From: Paenibacillus glycanilyticus
GTDB lineage: Bacteria > Bacillota > Bacilli > Paenibacillales > Paenibacillaceae
Length of the DNA: 64,000 nucleotides
Direction: 5' to 3'
Assembly (NCBI RefSeq): GCF_023715145.1
Contig: NZ_JAMBNP010000017.1
Span: 1-64,000, forward strand
Every line of letters begins with the position of its first letter. The stretch's first letter is position 1. This document shows, one piece after another, positions 46,171 to 54,064 of this stretch. The notes under the pieces were generated by a model. That model did not search any database and was not told the DNA's origin. It was given only the letters and a program-made list of their open reading frames with translations. A program made the position numbers and the translations under genes.

Positions 46171-47418
46171 TTATTTCCGCTTTTCCCGGAAAAGCGTGAA
46201 GAACAGCAGCGAGGCGGTAACGTACAAGAAGCCTGTAATGCTGAACGTGATGGCGTACCCCCAGTAGTAGCCGTGGGATGTGATGATATGGGATTGAACG
46301 GGACCCATGGTAGCCCAGCCAAGCATAAAGGCGGTCTGCATGACCGAATTGGCCAAGCTCTGATTGCGGGCAGAGACCCGGTTCATCAGCGTGGCGGACA
46401 GAAGCGGGTTAGCCGCATTCATCAGCGCCTGCCGGAATAAGAAGCTGACCGAAGCGACAAGCAGCATATTCGTGAAGCCGGTAATAAGCAGGAACGGGAG
46501 CGACAGCGTTTGGAAGATCACGATCGCCCTCACTTGACCGATCCGGTTGGCGAGCGTTGGACCAATAAGCATGGAGAAGATGGTCATCACTTGCCCAAGC
46601 GAGAGCAGGAAGCTCATGCCGCTAAGCGAGATCTCAAAACGGTTCGTGAAATACAGATTCAAGTAAGGAATGACAAGCCCGGAGCCGATGCCAATGAGCA
46701 GCTCAACAACGGCAAACATGACGATGAAGCTGATCTCCTTGTTAACCGGAGCGGGAGCGGGCTTAGGCAGGGATGAGGACTCCCGGCTGTCGCCAGCTTT
46801 GTCCGCACGCTTGCTCTCCCGCATCGCCTGCAGCGGAAGGAATGCCCCAATTGTAGCGATACTGCCCGCGAGCAGGACAAGCTTGAACGAGAGCAGCTCG
46901 CTTACTCCGGCATCCTGCAGAACGTCGGAGATGACGCCGCCGCCAAGGCTGCCCGCCACTTGGGCCGCAAGGACAAAGGCGGAGTATATGCTGAAGATGC
47001 GCAGCCGGTCTGCTTTGGCCACATTTTCGGCCAGGAAAGGAATGGCGAGCACCTGGAACACGGTTGCGAAGATTCCGGTTAGGACTGCCATTGTCAGCAG
47101 ACTGCTCTCGGATTCGAATAACGACCGGCCGGCCAATACGATTCCGCTGCATAAAGCTCCAATGACGAGCAGACGTTTGCGGCTGGCACGATCGCCGAAC
47201 AGGCCGATTGGTATGAAGCAGATCGCCGTAGCGAGCGACTGCATGCTGACGACCGTTCCGCTCATGGCATCGGGGTAGCCCAGCTCGTGAATATATAAGT
47301 TGTAGAGTACCGAGAATAGACCCGTGCCGAATTGATATAACATGTTGGACAGAAAGAAAAGACGGATGTTGCGGGACCAGCCCTTCCACTCCGCCGTGGT
47401 AGATTGCAGCCATTTCAT
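46171..47418 (-). CDS. MFS transporter
   Basis: A 415-aa protein with 12 predicted helices, loop motif GLFGDRASRKRLL and a central hydrophilic loop (about 195-225, KRADKAGDSRESS). CAGGAGG lies 12 nt before the ATG. It is monocistronic between its terminator and a divergent DUF423 gene. Substrate unknown. Confidence 0.88.
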   Translation of the reverse strand: MKWLQSTTAEWKGWSRNIRLFFLSNMLYQFGTGLFSVLYNLYIHELGYPDAMSGTVVSMQSLATAICFIPIGLFGDRASRKRLLVIGALCSGIVLAGRSLFESESSLLTMAVLTGIFATVFQVLAIPFLAENVAKADRLRIFSIYSAFVLAAQVAGSLGGGVISDVLQDAGVSELLSFKLVLLAGSIATIGAFLPLQAMRESKRADKAGDSRESSSLPKPAPAPVNKEISFIVMFAVVELLIGIGSGLVIPYLNLYFTNRFEISLSGMSFLLSLGQVMTIFSMLIGPTLANRIGQVRAIVIFQTLSLPFLLITGFTNMLLVASVSFLFRQALMNAANPLLSATLMNRVSARNQSLANSVMQTAFMLGWATMGPVQSHIITSHGYYWGYAITFSITGFLYVTASLLFFTLFREKRK

Positions 47419-47544
47419 GATGTAAGTGCCTCCTGATGCTATTCCAACCTACAACATTACTACCCCGCGGGCCGTAAAGCAATCGGAAATTATTGCGGAT
47501 CGTGATATGCTAAGGGAAGAACATTCAGGAGATGAGGGAAGAAG

Positions 47545-47907
47545 ATGCAGACGTTTGTTGTGCTTGGTTGTATATTGATGGCTGTAGCCGTGGCGGTTGG
47601 CGCGTTTGGCGCCCATGCGCTGAAGAGCAGAATAGAGCCGGACAAGCTGAAGGTGTATGAGGTAGGCGTGCAGTATCATATTATTCACGCATTGGGATTA
47701 ATCGGTGTCGGCCTCTTGGCCGACCGTTATCCGGATGCCGGCATTATCGTAACCGGGGGCTGGCTCCTGGCCGTGGGCATTGTGCTGTTCTCCGGAAGTC
47801 TGTACGTAATAAGTTTGAAAAGAGTGCGTTTGCTTGGCCCGGTAACGCCGCTTGGCGGCTTGTCCTTTATCATCGGCTGGGTGCTTATCGCGATTGGCGT
47901 GCTGTAA
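47545..47907 (+). CDS. DUF423 family small membrane protein (YwdK-like)
   Basis: A 120-aa protein with four helices and the family signature AVAVGAFGAHALKSR and YHIIHALGLI. GGAAGAAG precedes the ATG. Function in the family is unknown. Confidence 0.92.
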   Translation: MQTFVVLGCILMAVAVAVGAFGAHALKSRIEPDKLKVYEVGVQYHIIHALGLIGVGLLADRYPDAGIIVTGGWLLAVGIVLFSGSLYVISLKRVRLLGPVTPLGGLSFIIGWVLIAIGVL

Positions 47908-47911
47908 AATG

Positions 47912-47947
47912 AGAAGACATCCGCCCCAAAGTGGCGAGATGTCTTCT
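47912..47947 (+). terminator. Terminator after DUF423 gene
   Basis: Stem AGAAGACATC/GATGTCTTCT with an inner CGCC/GGCG pairing and a TTTATT tail. Confidence 0.85.
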
Positions 47948-48099
47948 TTATTAAGCCAAGCCCTTCCGCATGCTGCGCATGCATAAACCGGCATCGGAAA
48001 AAGTACAGTGATTCGGATATTTCACAATAGACTGGCCGGTCCGGAGCATGTTAACGTACCTTCAACAAGCAGAGAACTGCTTAAGGAAGGGGCGTACTT

Positions 48100-50346
48100 A
48101 TGAAGTCAGGTGTTGCTTATGCCGGCTGCGTAACGAAATATAAAGGCAGTGAGATTCTGGAGTCCTTTGATATTCCGTTTAGTAATGAAGCGAACAATCA
48201 AATGGCTCTTAGCCAGGGATGGTCTGTACAAGTAAGTATAGAAGGAAGCATAGACCATCCGGATGGCCAGCTGCTGACGGCACAATTCCAGTCAAACGGG
48301 ATTTCGGACGAATCTGCTGTTGCGTTATCCTTTTTGTGGAGCGGGTGGTCGGAGCACAATTATGTTCTCGTGCCGGGTGCGGTCTATGCCGGGAACCGTT
48401 TTGAGGCTCGGGAGCTGTCGTATGCGCCATGTTGGTCGAGGCTTGAGGACGGCGGGCCGGACGTGCCCAATCTGATTACGGATGTACCGCGCCTATCCTC
48501 GCAGCAAGGCCTTCCATCGGCCTTCCATCTGCTGACCGGCGACGCCGCTACGCCCTCTATCGGGATAATGGATAAAGCGTCGGCTACCGGCTGGCTGTTT
48601 GTATTCGAGCAAGGCACGACGCTTGGTGACAGCTCGATCCATGTGGCGGAAAATGCTGACCGGAGCGCGGCGCGGATTTCCGTTCAGTCACCGGGAGTCA
48701 GACCATCCATGAAATACGAGATGGCTACTACCAAAGTGCCCAGCACGGATAGGGGCCATGATTTCAAACCGGGCGATGCGGCCCAGCTTAGCTGCCGGAT
48801 TTATCGGTTTGCCTGCCCTTCTGTTCAAACCTTATTCGAGCGGTTCGCCGAGGTCCGCCAGAAGGAGCTGCCTTCGGCCGAATTGGCGCGAAGCCTCCCG
48901 TTCTCCGCAGCGTGGGAGATTCAGGAGCGGAAGTATAACGAGATGAACTGGAACGTTGAGCTTGGATATTACGCGGTGGGCACAATCGATATGAAGCATC
49001 AGGACTGGCAGGTCGGCTGGGTAGGAGGAGGCATGTCGAGCCTGGCTTTGCTGCTTGAGGGCAGCGAAGTCTCGGTTCACCGTGCGCTGGACACCCTTCG
49101 ATTCCTGTTCGGCAGCCAGGCGGAGTCGGGCTTTTTCCACGGCGTCTGCTACAAAGGGCAATGGTATGGCGATGAATTTAACGATGCTCCTGATCGCAGG
49201 CACCCGGAACAGTGGCATATCTTGCGCAAGAGCGCGGACGCTCTGTACTTCATCATGAAGCATTTGCTGGTTCTTAAGGAGATCCATCCGGACTTTGTCG
49301 TTCCCGCTGACTGGCTGGAAGGCACAAGACGGCTTGCGGATGCCTTCGTCCGGTTATGGCATAAGTATGGCCAATTCGGGCAGTGGGTCCACACCGGTAC
49401 GGGAGATATCCTCATTGGAGGCTCCGCGGCGGGGGGCATAGCTCCGGCGGGTCTTGCTCTGTGCGGAAAGTATTTCAAGGAAGACAGCTATACGTCTGTC
49501 GCCGAACTGGCAGCTAGGCACTACTATAAGCAATTTACCGCTCAAGGCATTACGACAGGAGGACCTGGCGAGATCCTGCAGTGCCCGGACAGCGAATCGG
49601 CCTTCGCGCTGCTGGAGTCGTATATGGTGCTCTATGAAACAACCGGGGAACCGGAATGGATCCCGATGGCGGAGGAAGCGGCGCTTCAAGCGATGACCTG
49701 GTGCGTCTCTTATGATTTCCGCTTTCCGAGGGGTTCGACCTTCGAGCAGCTTGGCATCCGTACAACAGGCTCGGTTATCGCCAATGTGCAGAATAAGCAT
49801 AGCGCTCCGGGAATCTGCACGTTGTCCGGAGACTCGCTGCTCAAGCTGTATCGGGCAACGGGCAACAAGCTTTACATGGAGCTGCTGCGCGAAATCGCCG
49901 GCAATCTGCCGCAATATTTGTCCCGGGCCGACCGGCCGGTAAGAGGCTGGGAAGGCTGGGATATGCCGCCCGGCTATATGAGCGAGCGGGTTAATATGAG
50001 CGATTGGGAAGGCAAAGAGAATGTCGGCGAAGTCATCCCGTATTCCTGCTGGTGCGAGGTATCGCTGATGCTCACTTATGCGGAGCTTCCGGGTATCTAC
50101 GTCGACAAGACAACCGGCAGCGTAACGGTAATCGATCAGGTCATTTGCGTCTTGGAAGAAACGGAGGGTTCGGCTCGGCCTTTGCGAATAACCAATCCGA
50201 CAGCCTTCCAGGCGGAGATCAAGCTTCTGGCGGAATCGGAGGAGGAAGCGGCGCTGCCGCTTGGTCCATGCGGTTATCTGCAGTGGAGCAGGATTAAGGT
50301 AGAGCCCGGGGAGACGGTCCTGGTGGACTTATTTGATAATGATTGA
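48100..50346 (+). CDS. Unrecognised 748-aa protein, probable alpha/alpha-toroid carbohydrate-active enzyme
   Basis: No signal peptide and no membrane segment, so it appears cytoplasmic. Residues 1-250 look beta-rich (substrate-binding sandwich). Residues 285-660 show repeated helix pairs with aromatic/acidic loops (YGDEFNDAPDRR, GWVGGGM, GWEGWDMPPGYM), as in six-hairpin glycosidases. A small beta domain ends the protein. I do not recognise a GH family and cannot name catalytic residues. TTAAGGAAGGGG precedes the ATG. It is a single gene, not linked to a transporter. Confidence 0.75.
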   Translation: MKSGVAYAGCVTKYKGSEILESFDIPFSNEANNQMALSQGWSVQVSIEGSIDHPDGQLLTAQFQSNGISDESAVALSFLWSGWSEHNYVLVPGAVYAGNRFEARELSYAPCWSRLEDGGPDVPNLITDVPRLSSQQGLPSAFHLLTGDAATPSIGIMDKASATGWLFVFEQGTTLGDSSIHVAENADRSAARISVQSPGVRPSMKYEMATTKVPSTDRGHDFKPGDAAQLSCRIYRFACPSVQTLFERFAEVRQKELPSAELARSLPFSAAWEIQERKYNEMNWNVELGYYAVGTIDMKHQDWQVGWVGGGMSSLALLLEGSEVSVHRALDTLRFLFGSQAESGFFHGVCYKGQWYGDEFNDAPDRRHPEQWHILRKSADALYFIMKHLLVLKEIHPDFVVPADWLEGTRRLADAFVRLWHKYGQFGQWVHTGTGDILIGGSAAGGIAPAGLALCGKYFKEDSYTSVAELAARHYYKQFTAQGITTGGPGEILQCPDSESAFALLESYMVLYETTGEPEWIPMAEEAALQAMTWCVSYDFRFPRGSTFEQLGIRTTGSVIANVQNKHSAPGICTLSGDSLLKLYRATGNKLYMELLREIAGNLPQYLSRADRPVRGWEGWDMPPGYMSERVNMSDWEGKENVGEVIPYSCWCEVSLMLTYAELPGIYVDKTTGSVTVIDQVICVLEETEGSARPLRITNPTAFQAEIKLLAESEEEAALPLGPCGYLQWSRIKVEPGETVLVDLFDND

Positions 50347-50433
50347 TTGTGATCTAAAAACATTTGGACTTCTGCAGAATAGGCAGCCTAAGTATCGCAT
50401 GGAACATCGTTGCGGCTGCCCTCCCAGAAGATT

Positions 50434-50712
50434 TTACTCGGAAACGTTGCCAAAGCGCTTCGCGTTGCGAAGCCGCGCGCGCTCGATCTCGACCTCGCGG
50501 TTGCGAGGCTCGGCATTCGTGACAAGCGACCCTAGCAGCTTGCGCGCCGACTCCGTAACCTCCCTGATCGCCAGCTGGAACGCTTCCTCGTTCGCCTTGG
50601 ACGGCGCGTTGAAGCCAGACAATTTGCGGACGAACTGGAGCGCTGCCGCCTGAATTTCCTCGTCGGTTGCCGGCGGATCGAAATTATACAGCGTCTTAAT
50701 ATTTCGGCACAT
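50434..50712 (-). CDS. DUF2277 family protein
   Basis: A 92-aa protein with the family opening MCRNIKTLYNFDPPAT and helical body (EEIQAAALQFVRKLSGFNAPS). AAAGGAG before the ATG. Function unknown. Confidence 0.9.
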   Translation of the reverse strand: MCRNIKTLYNFDPPATDEEIQAAALQFVRKLSGFNAPSKANEEAFQLAIREVTESARKLLGSLVTNAEPRNREVEIERARLRNAKRFGNVSE

Positions 50713-50795
50713 AAAGCTTCTCCTTTCGGTTGTTCAGCGTTGTCTTTATGATACTACACGGATTGTGGCCGGGCCAGCCGGGTTCTTTATATATA

Positions 50796-50838
50796 AAAGC
50801 CAGCCGTACGAGGCCCGTACGAGGCTGGCTTTTTTTTG
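50796..50838. terminator. Bidirectional terminator-like hairpin
   Basis: Stem AAAGCCAGCC/GGCTGGCTTT enclosing a further GTACG/CGTAC pairing, followed by eight T. It lies downstream of the minus-strand HD gene. Confidence 0.85.
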
Positions 50839-50893
50839 CGTATATAGTAGGGAGAAGAACGGAATGCGGTATGCAGCGGGGGGAAGGATGAGA

Positions 50894-51523
50894 TTATTCG
50901 GCCAAAGCTTCTTTCGTAATTTGCTCGATATCAATCGGGGATATGCAGCCCTCGCTTACGAGGTCGGGGAGGATATGGTTCAGGAAGTAATCGACGCAAT
51001 GAAGCTTGATCTCTTTGATTTTAATCAGGGCGGTCCGGTACATCACGATAAATTCTTTCTCCGTATTGCCCAGCTGCAGCTCGATGAAGGCTTCATAGAT
51101 CTGATCCAGCTTATCCGCTACTTCAAGGATTTGACCTTCCACGGATTGATCTTTTCCTTCGCGGAGCTGCCGGCGGAAGAAGGGCTTAAATTCCTCCGGA
51201 ATATTCTCGTCGATGAAAAGGGCGACCATGCCTTCTTCCACCTGAAGCAGCATGGAACGGAGCTCCATGGAGTGATGCTTTACGGGTGTCTTGATGTCTC
51301 CGATAAAAATTTCGCCATAATCGTGGCTGCTCGTAATTTCGTAGAGCTTCTTCCAATCTATGGCTACGCCATTCATTTCTTCAATATCCGCCAAAGTCTT
51401 CGCATATTGAACGACCTTCCAGGAATGCTCGGCTACGCTATGGTCCTGAAACTTGAATTTGCCCGGGCAGCGAATGATTCTTTCGAGGTCGGTTAACGAC
51501 TGAAAGTACGAATGAATTCCCAT
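50894..51523 (-). CDS. HD-domain hydrolase (YfbR-like nucleotidase family)
   Basis: A 209-aa all-helical protein. Metal ligands are visible in HSVAEHSWKV, SSHDYGEIFIGD and EVADKLDQIYEA. This arrangement fits YfbR/HD-superfamily 5'-deoxynucleotidases; the exact substrate is not established. It is divergent from the polyamine pair starting at 51717. Confidence 0.85.
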   Translation of the reverse strand: MGIHSYFQSLTDLERIIRCPGKFKFQDHSVAEHSWKVVQYAKTLADIEEMNGVAIDWKKLYEITSSHDYGEIFIGDIKTPVKHHSMELRSMLLQVEEGMVALFIDENIPEEFKPFFRRQLREGKDQSVEGQILEVADKLDQIYEAFIELQLGNTEKEFIVMYRTALIKIKEIKLHCVDYFLNHILPDLVSEGCISPIDIEQITKEALAE

Positions 51524-51716
51524 ATCTCGGATTCCTTTCTTGGAACAAGTTAGTTATATTCTGCTGCACAACTCCAGTATATATCCCGATTGTTATAGGA
51601 TCGTTAACGCGCTTTGGAAGTTGCTGGCCTCGTAAAAAATGATAGATTCCATAGGTTATCGAATAGGTCGTCCCAACTCCGAGTGAATACCATGAATAAA
51701 AGGAGTTGAGGTTTAG

Positions 51717-52967
51717 GTGAATCAAAGGTTAGGACTAACGATTCTAGGCAGTGGAGGAGGCGTCGCCAAATCAGTGCTAGCGATCTTGGACAAGGCATTC
51801 CAGGATCCGAATGATCCGCTTCATTCGTTCATTGGCCAAATGGATCTTCATTTGGTGGACAAGAAGCAGAAGGACAAATCGTATTACAAGCTGTTTATTC
51901 CGCATGTGGGCTTCACGCTGCATCAGTTTGATCTGGGCAACATGAACCGGTTCCGCCAGCATCTGGCGGACACCAAGACAACCGTCGTTATTGACGTGTC
52001 TTGGGCAGATACGGTAGAAATGCTGCAATGCTGCGATGAGCTTGGGGTGATGTATATCAACACCGCTCTGGAGAACACGATGGTTGATGAAAGAGAAGAG
52101 CTTGAAGGCTTTACGCTGCTCGAGCGCTACCGCATCTTTGAAGAGAACAGGGGACGCTTCACCCGCGTGAAGGCGATTATCGGCTCGGGCATGAATCCCG
52201 GCGTTGTCCAATGGATGGCGATCAGCCTGATGAAGCAGCTGCCAGGCGAGCTTCCGCTAGGCTGTTATATTGTGGAACAGGATGATTCGTTTTATGCGGA
52301 TCCGTCGAAGGCTCAGAAGAAGACCGTCTATTCGACATGGTCGCCGGAATGTTTTCTGGATGAAGCGATTCTGAACTATCCGATGCTGATGAAGCAGCAT
52401 ATGCCGATGTTTATGTACAACGATGTGTATGAGCTTGAATTCAAGGTGGCGCTTGGCGGCAAGCAGTTCTATGGCTGCCTGATGCCGCATGAAGAGGTCA
52501 TCACGCTGGGCGTAGCCTTCAACATGGAGTGCGGCTTCATTTATCGGGTGAACGAGTATACGACAGAAGTCATCAAGGCGAATCTGACGAACGCCAATGA
52601 TCTGTGGAACTGGAAGCACCAGGTGCTGGATCCGCTGGACGGCGAGCTGAACGGTTCGGATTTGGTTGGCGTGCTGCTTGTGTATAAGGATAAGGAACGG
52701 TACATGTACAATGTCATGAGCAATAAAGAAGTGTTTGCCGAGTATAAAACAAACGCCACTTATTTTCAGGTTGCCTGCGGTATTTACGGAGCACTTTCGA
52801 CGCTTCTGCTGGATGACATTCCGGACGGCGTTTATTTCGTAGACGAGCTTCTGCTGCGGACGGATTCCGGTTATGGCCAGTACCTGTCCTATTACATGAA
52901 GCATTTTGTGACAGGCGAGAATGACAGGACGGACGGGCTTCTGCTTGACCGGCTCAAGAAAATATAA
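51717..52967 (+). CDS. Homospermidine-synthase-like, saccharopine-dehydrogenase-fold protein
   Basis: A 416-aa NAD(P)-binding protein. The dinucleotide loop is ILGSGGGVAKS, then acidic residue LVDKK. Segments match, from memory, bacterial homospermidine synthase in order: CDELGVMYINTALEN (active-site Glu region), GSGMNPGVVQWM, STWSPECF (with the key Trp), and DLVGVLLVYKDKERYMYN. It is about 60 residues shorter than typical HSS. It has a GTG start with AAAGGAG upstream and lies 18 nt before the SpeE-like gene. Together they may build a polyamine, but a different amine or opine-like product is possible. Confidence 0.75.
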   Translation: MNQRLGLTILGSGGGVAKSVLAILDKAFQDPNDPLHSFIGQMDLHLVDKKQKDKSYYKLFIPHVGFTLHQFDLGNMNRFRQHLADTKTTVVIDVSWADTVEMLQCCDELGVMYINTALENTMVDEREELEGFTLLERYRIFEENRGRFTRVKAIIGSGMNPGVVQWMAISLMKQLPGELPLGCYIVEQDDSFYADPSKAQKKTVYSTWSPECFLDEAILNYPMLMKQHMPMFMYNDVYELEFKVALGGKQFYGCLMPHEEVITLGVAFNMECGFIYRVNEYTTEVIKANLTNANDLWNWKHQVLDPLDGELNGSDLVGVLLVYKDKERYMYNVMSNKEVFAEYKTNATYFQVACGIYGALSTLLLDDIPDGVYFVDELLLRTDSGYGQYLSYYMKHFVTGENDRTDGLLLDRLKKI

Positions 52968-52985
52968 TGGTGGGATGAACAAACA

Positions 52986-53855
52986 ATGAGAAACAGATCG
53001 TTAACGGGATTTCAGAAAGAGAACAATGAGGATGTCTGGCTGTGGGATGATCTGCCCGAGCTGGACATGGAAGTCGGCTACAAGGTGAAAGCACTTCTGC
53101 ACTACGAGCAATCCCCCTTTCAGGAGATAAGCATCGTCGAGACAAAAGGCTTTGGGCGTATGCTGGTATTGGACGGGACCCCTCAGGTGACCTCGAAGGA
53201 CGGCTTCATATATAACGAGATGATTACGCATATTGCGATGACGACTCACCCGGAGCCGAAGCGCGTGGCGATGATCGGAGGCGGCGACTGCGGACCGGCC
53301 CGAGAAGCGGTGAAGTATGGAAGTGTGCAGCAGATTGAAGTGGTAGAGATCGATGAGCGGGTAGTTGAGGTCTGCCGGACATGGCTGACCAAAGAGTCGG
53401 ATTCGGACAAAATTCAAACCACCTATAAAGACGGATACGCATGGATTCAGGGGCAGAAAAACAAATGGGATGTCCTGCTGGTCGACCGTTCGGACCCTTA
53501 CGGACCGGCCGTCAGCTTGTATAAGCCGCAATTTTATCAGAATGTATACGAGAGCCTCTCGAAGGAAGGCATCGCCGTATTCCAGTCCGGTTCCCCGTTT
53601 TATGGCCTGAGCAGCTTAAGCAAAACCATCGATAATCTGAAGAAGTATTTCCCTATCGTGCACACTTATCTATGCACCATTCCTTCGTTTCCCGGCGGGA
53701 TCTGGAGCTTTACGATTGCTTCGAAAAAATGGGATCCCCTCGCGGCCGATCTCAGCCGTCTGCAGTGGCAGACCGCGAAATATATTAACCCCGAGATCTT
53801 CCGGGCAAGCTTTGTACTGCCTACGTATATGAAACAGATCATAGGAAAATCATAA
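52986..53855 (+). CDS. speE: Spermidine-synthase-like aminopropyltransferase
   Basis: A 289-aa enzyme. The N-terminal beta domain has YKVKALLHYEQSPFQEISIVET and LDGTPQVTSKDGFIYNEM. The Rossmann core has the decarboxylated-AdoMet site MIGGGDCGPAREAVKY (GGGDGG in canonical SpeE), VEIDERVVEVCR and DRSDPYGPAVSLY. It transfers an aminopropyl group to a diamine. The Cys and the DRSDP variant depart from the consensus and may signal another acceptor. It follows the HSS-like gene in one operon. Confidence 0.85.
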   Translation: MRNRSLTGFQKENNEDVWLWDDLPELDMEVGYKVKALLHYEQSPFQEISIVETKGFGRMLVLDGTPQVTSKDGFIYNEMITHIAMTTHPEPKRVAMIGGGDCGPAREAVKYGSVQQIEVVEIDERVVEVCRTWLTKESDSDKIQTTYKDGYAWIQGQKNKWDVLLVDRSDPYGPAVSLYKPQFYQNVYESLSKEGIAVFQSGSPFYGLSSLSKTIDNLKKYFPIVHTYLCTIPSFPGGIWSFTIASKKWDPLAADLSRLQWQTAKYINPEIFRASFVLPTYMKQIIGKS

Positions 53856-53893
53856 AGCCGCATCGAATTGCACCCATTGCATCAATTGAAGAG

Positions 53894-53918
53894 ACACATT
53901 TATATGTGTTTTTTCTTT
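53894..53918 (+). terminator. Terminator after speE
   Basis: Stem ACACAT/ATGTGT with a 4-nt loop followed by TTTTTTC and more T. Confidence 0.8.
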
Positions 53919-54064
53919 TTGTAACTACATGACCTTAGAATAATGCGATAAATAAGGGAAAGGTGTTGAATGTTTATTATGTTTTCGTGATATAGAATTT
54001 GATATGATAATACATAGCACTTCTAGATAGTTGGACTTATAGAATCTGGTTAGGAGACAACATA

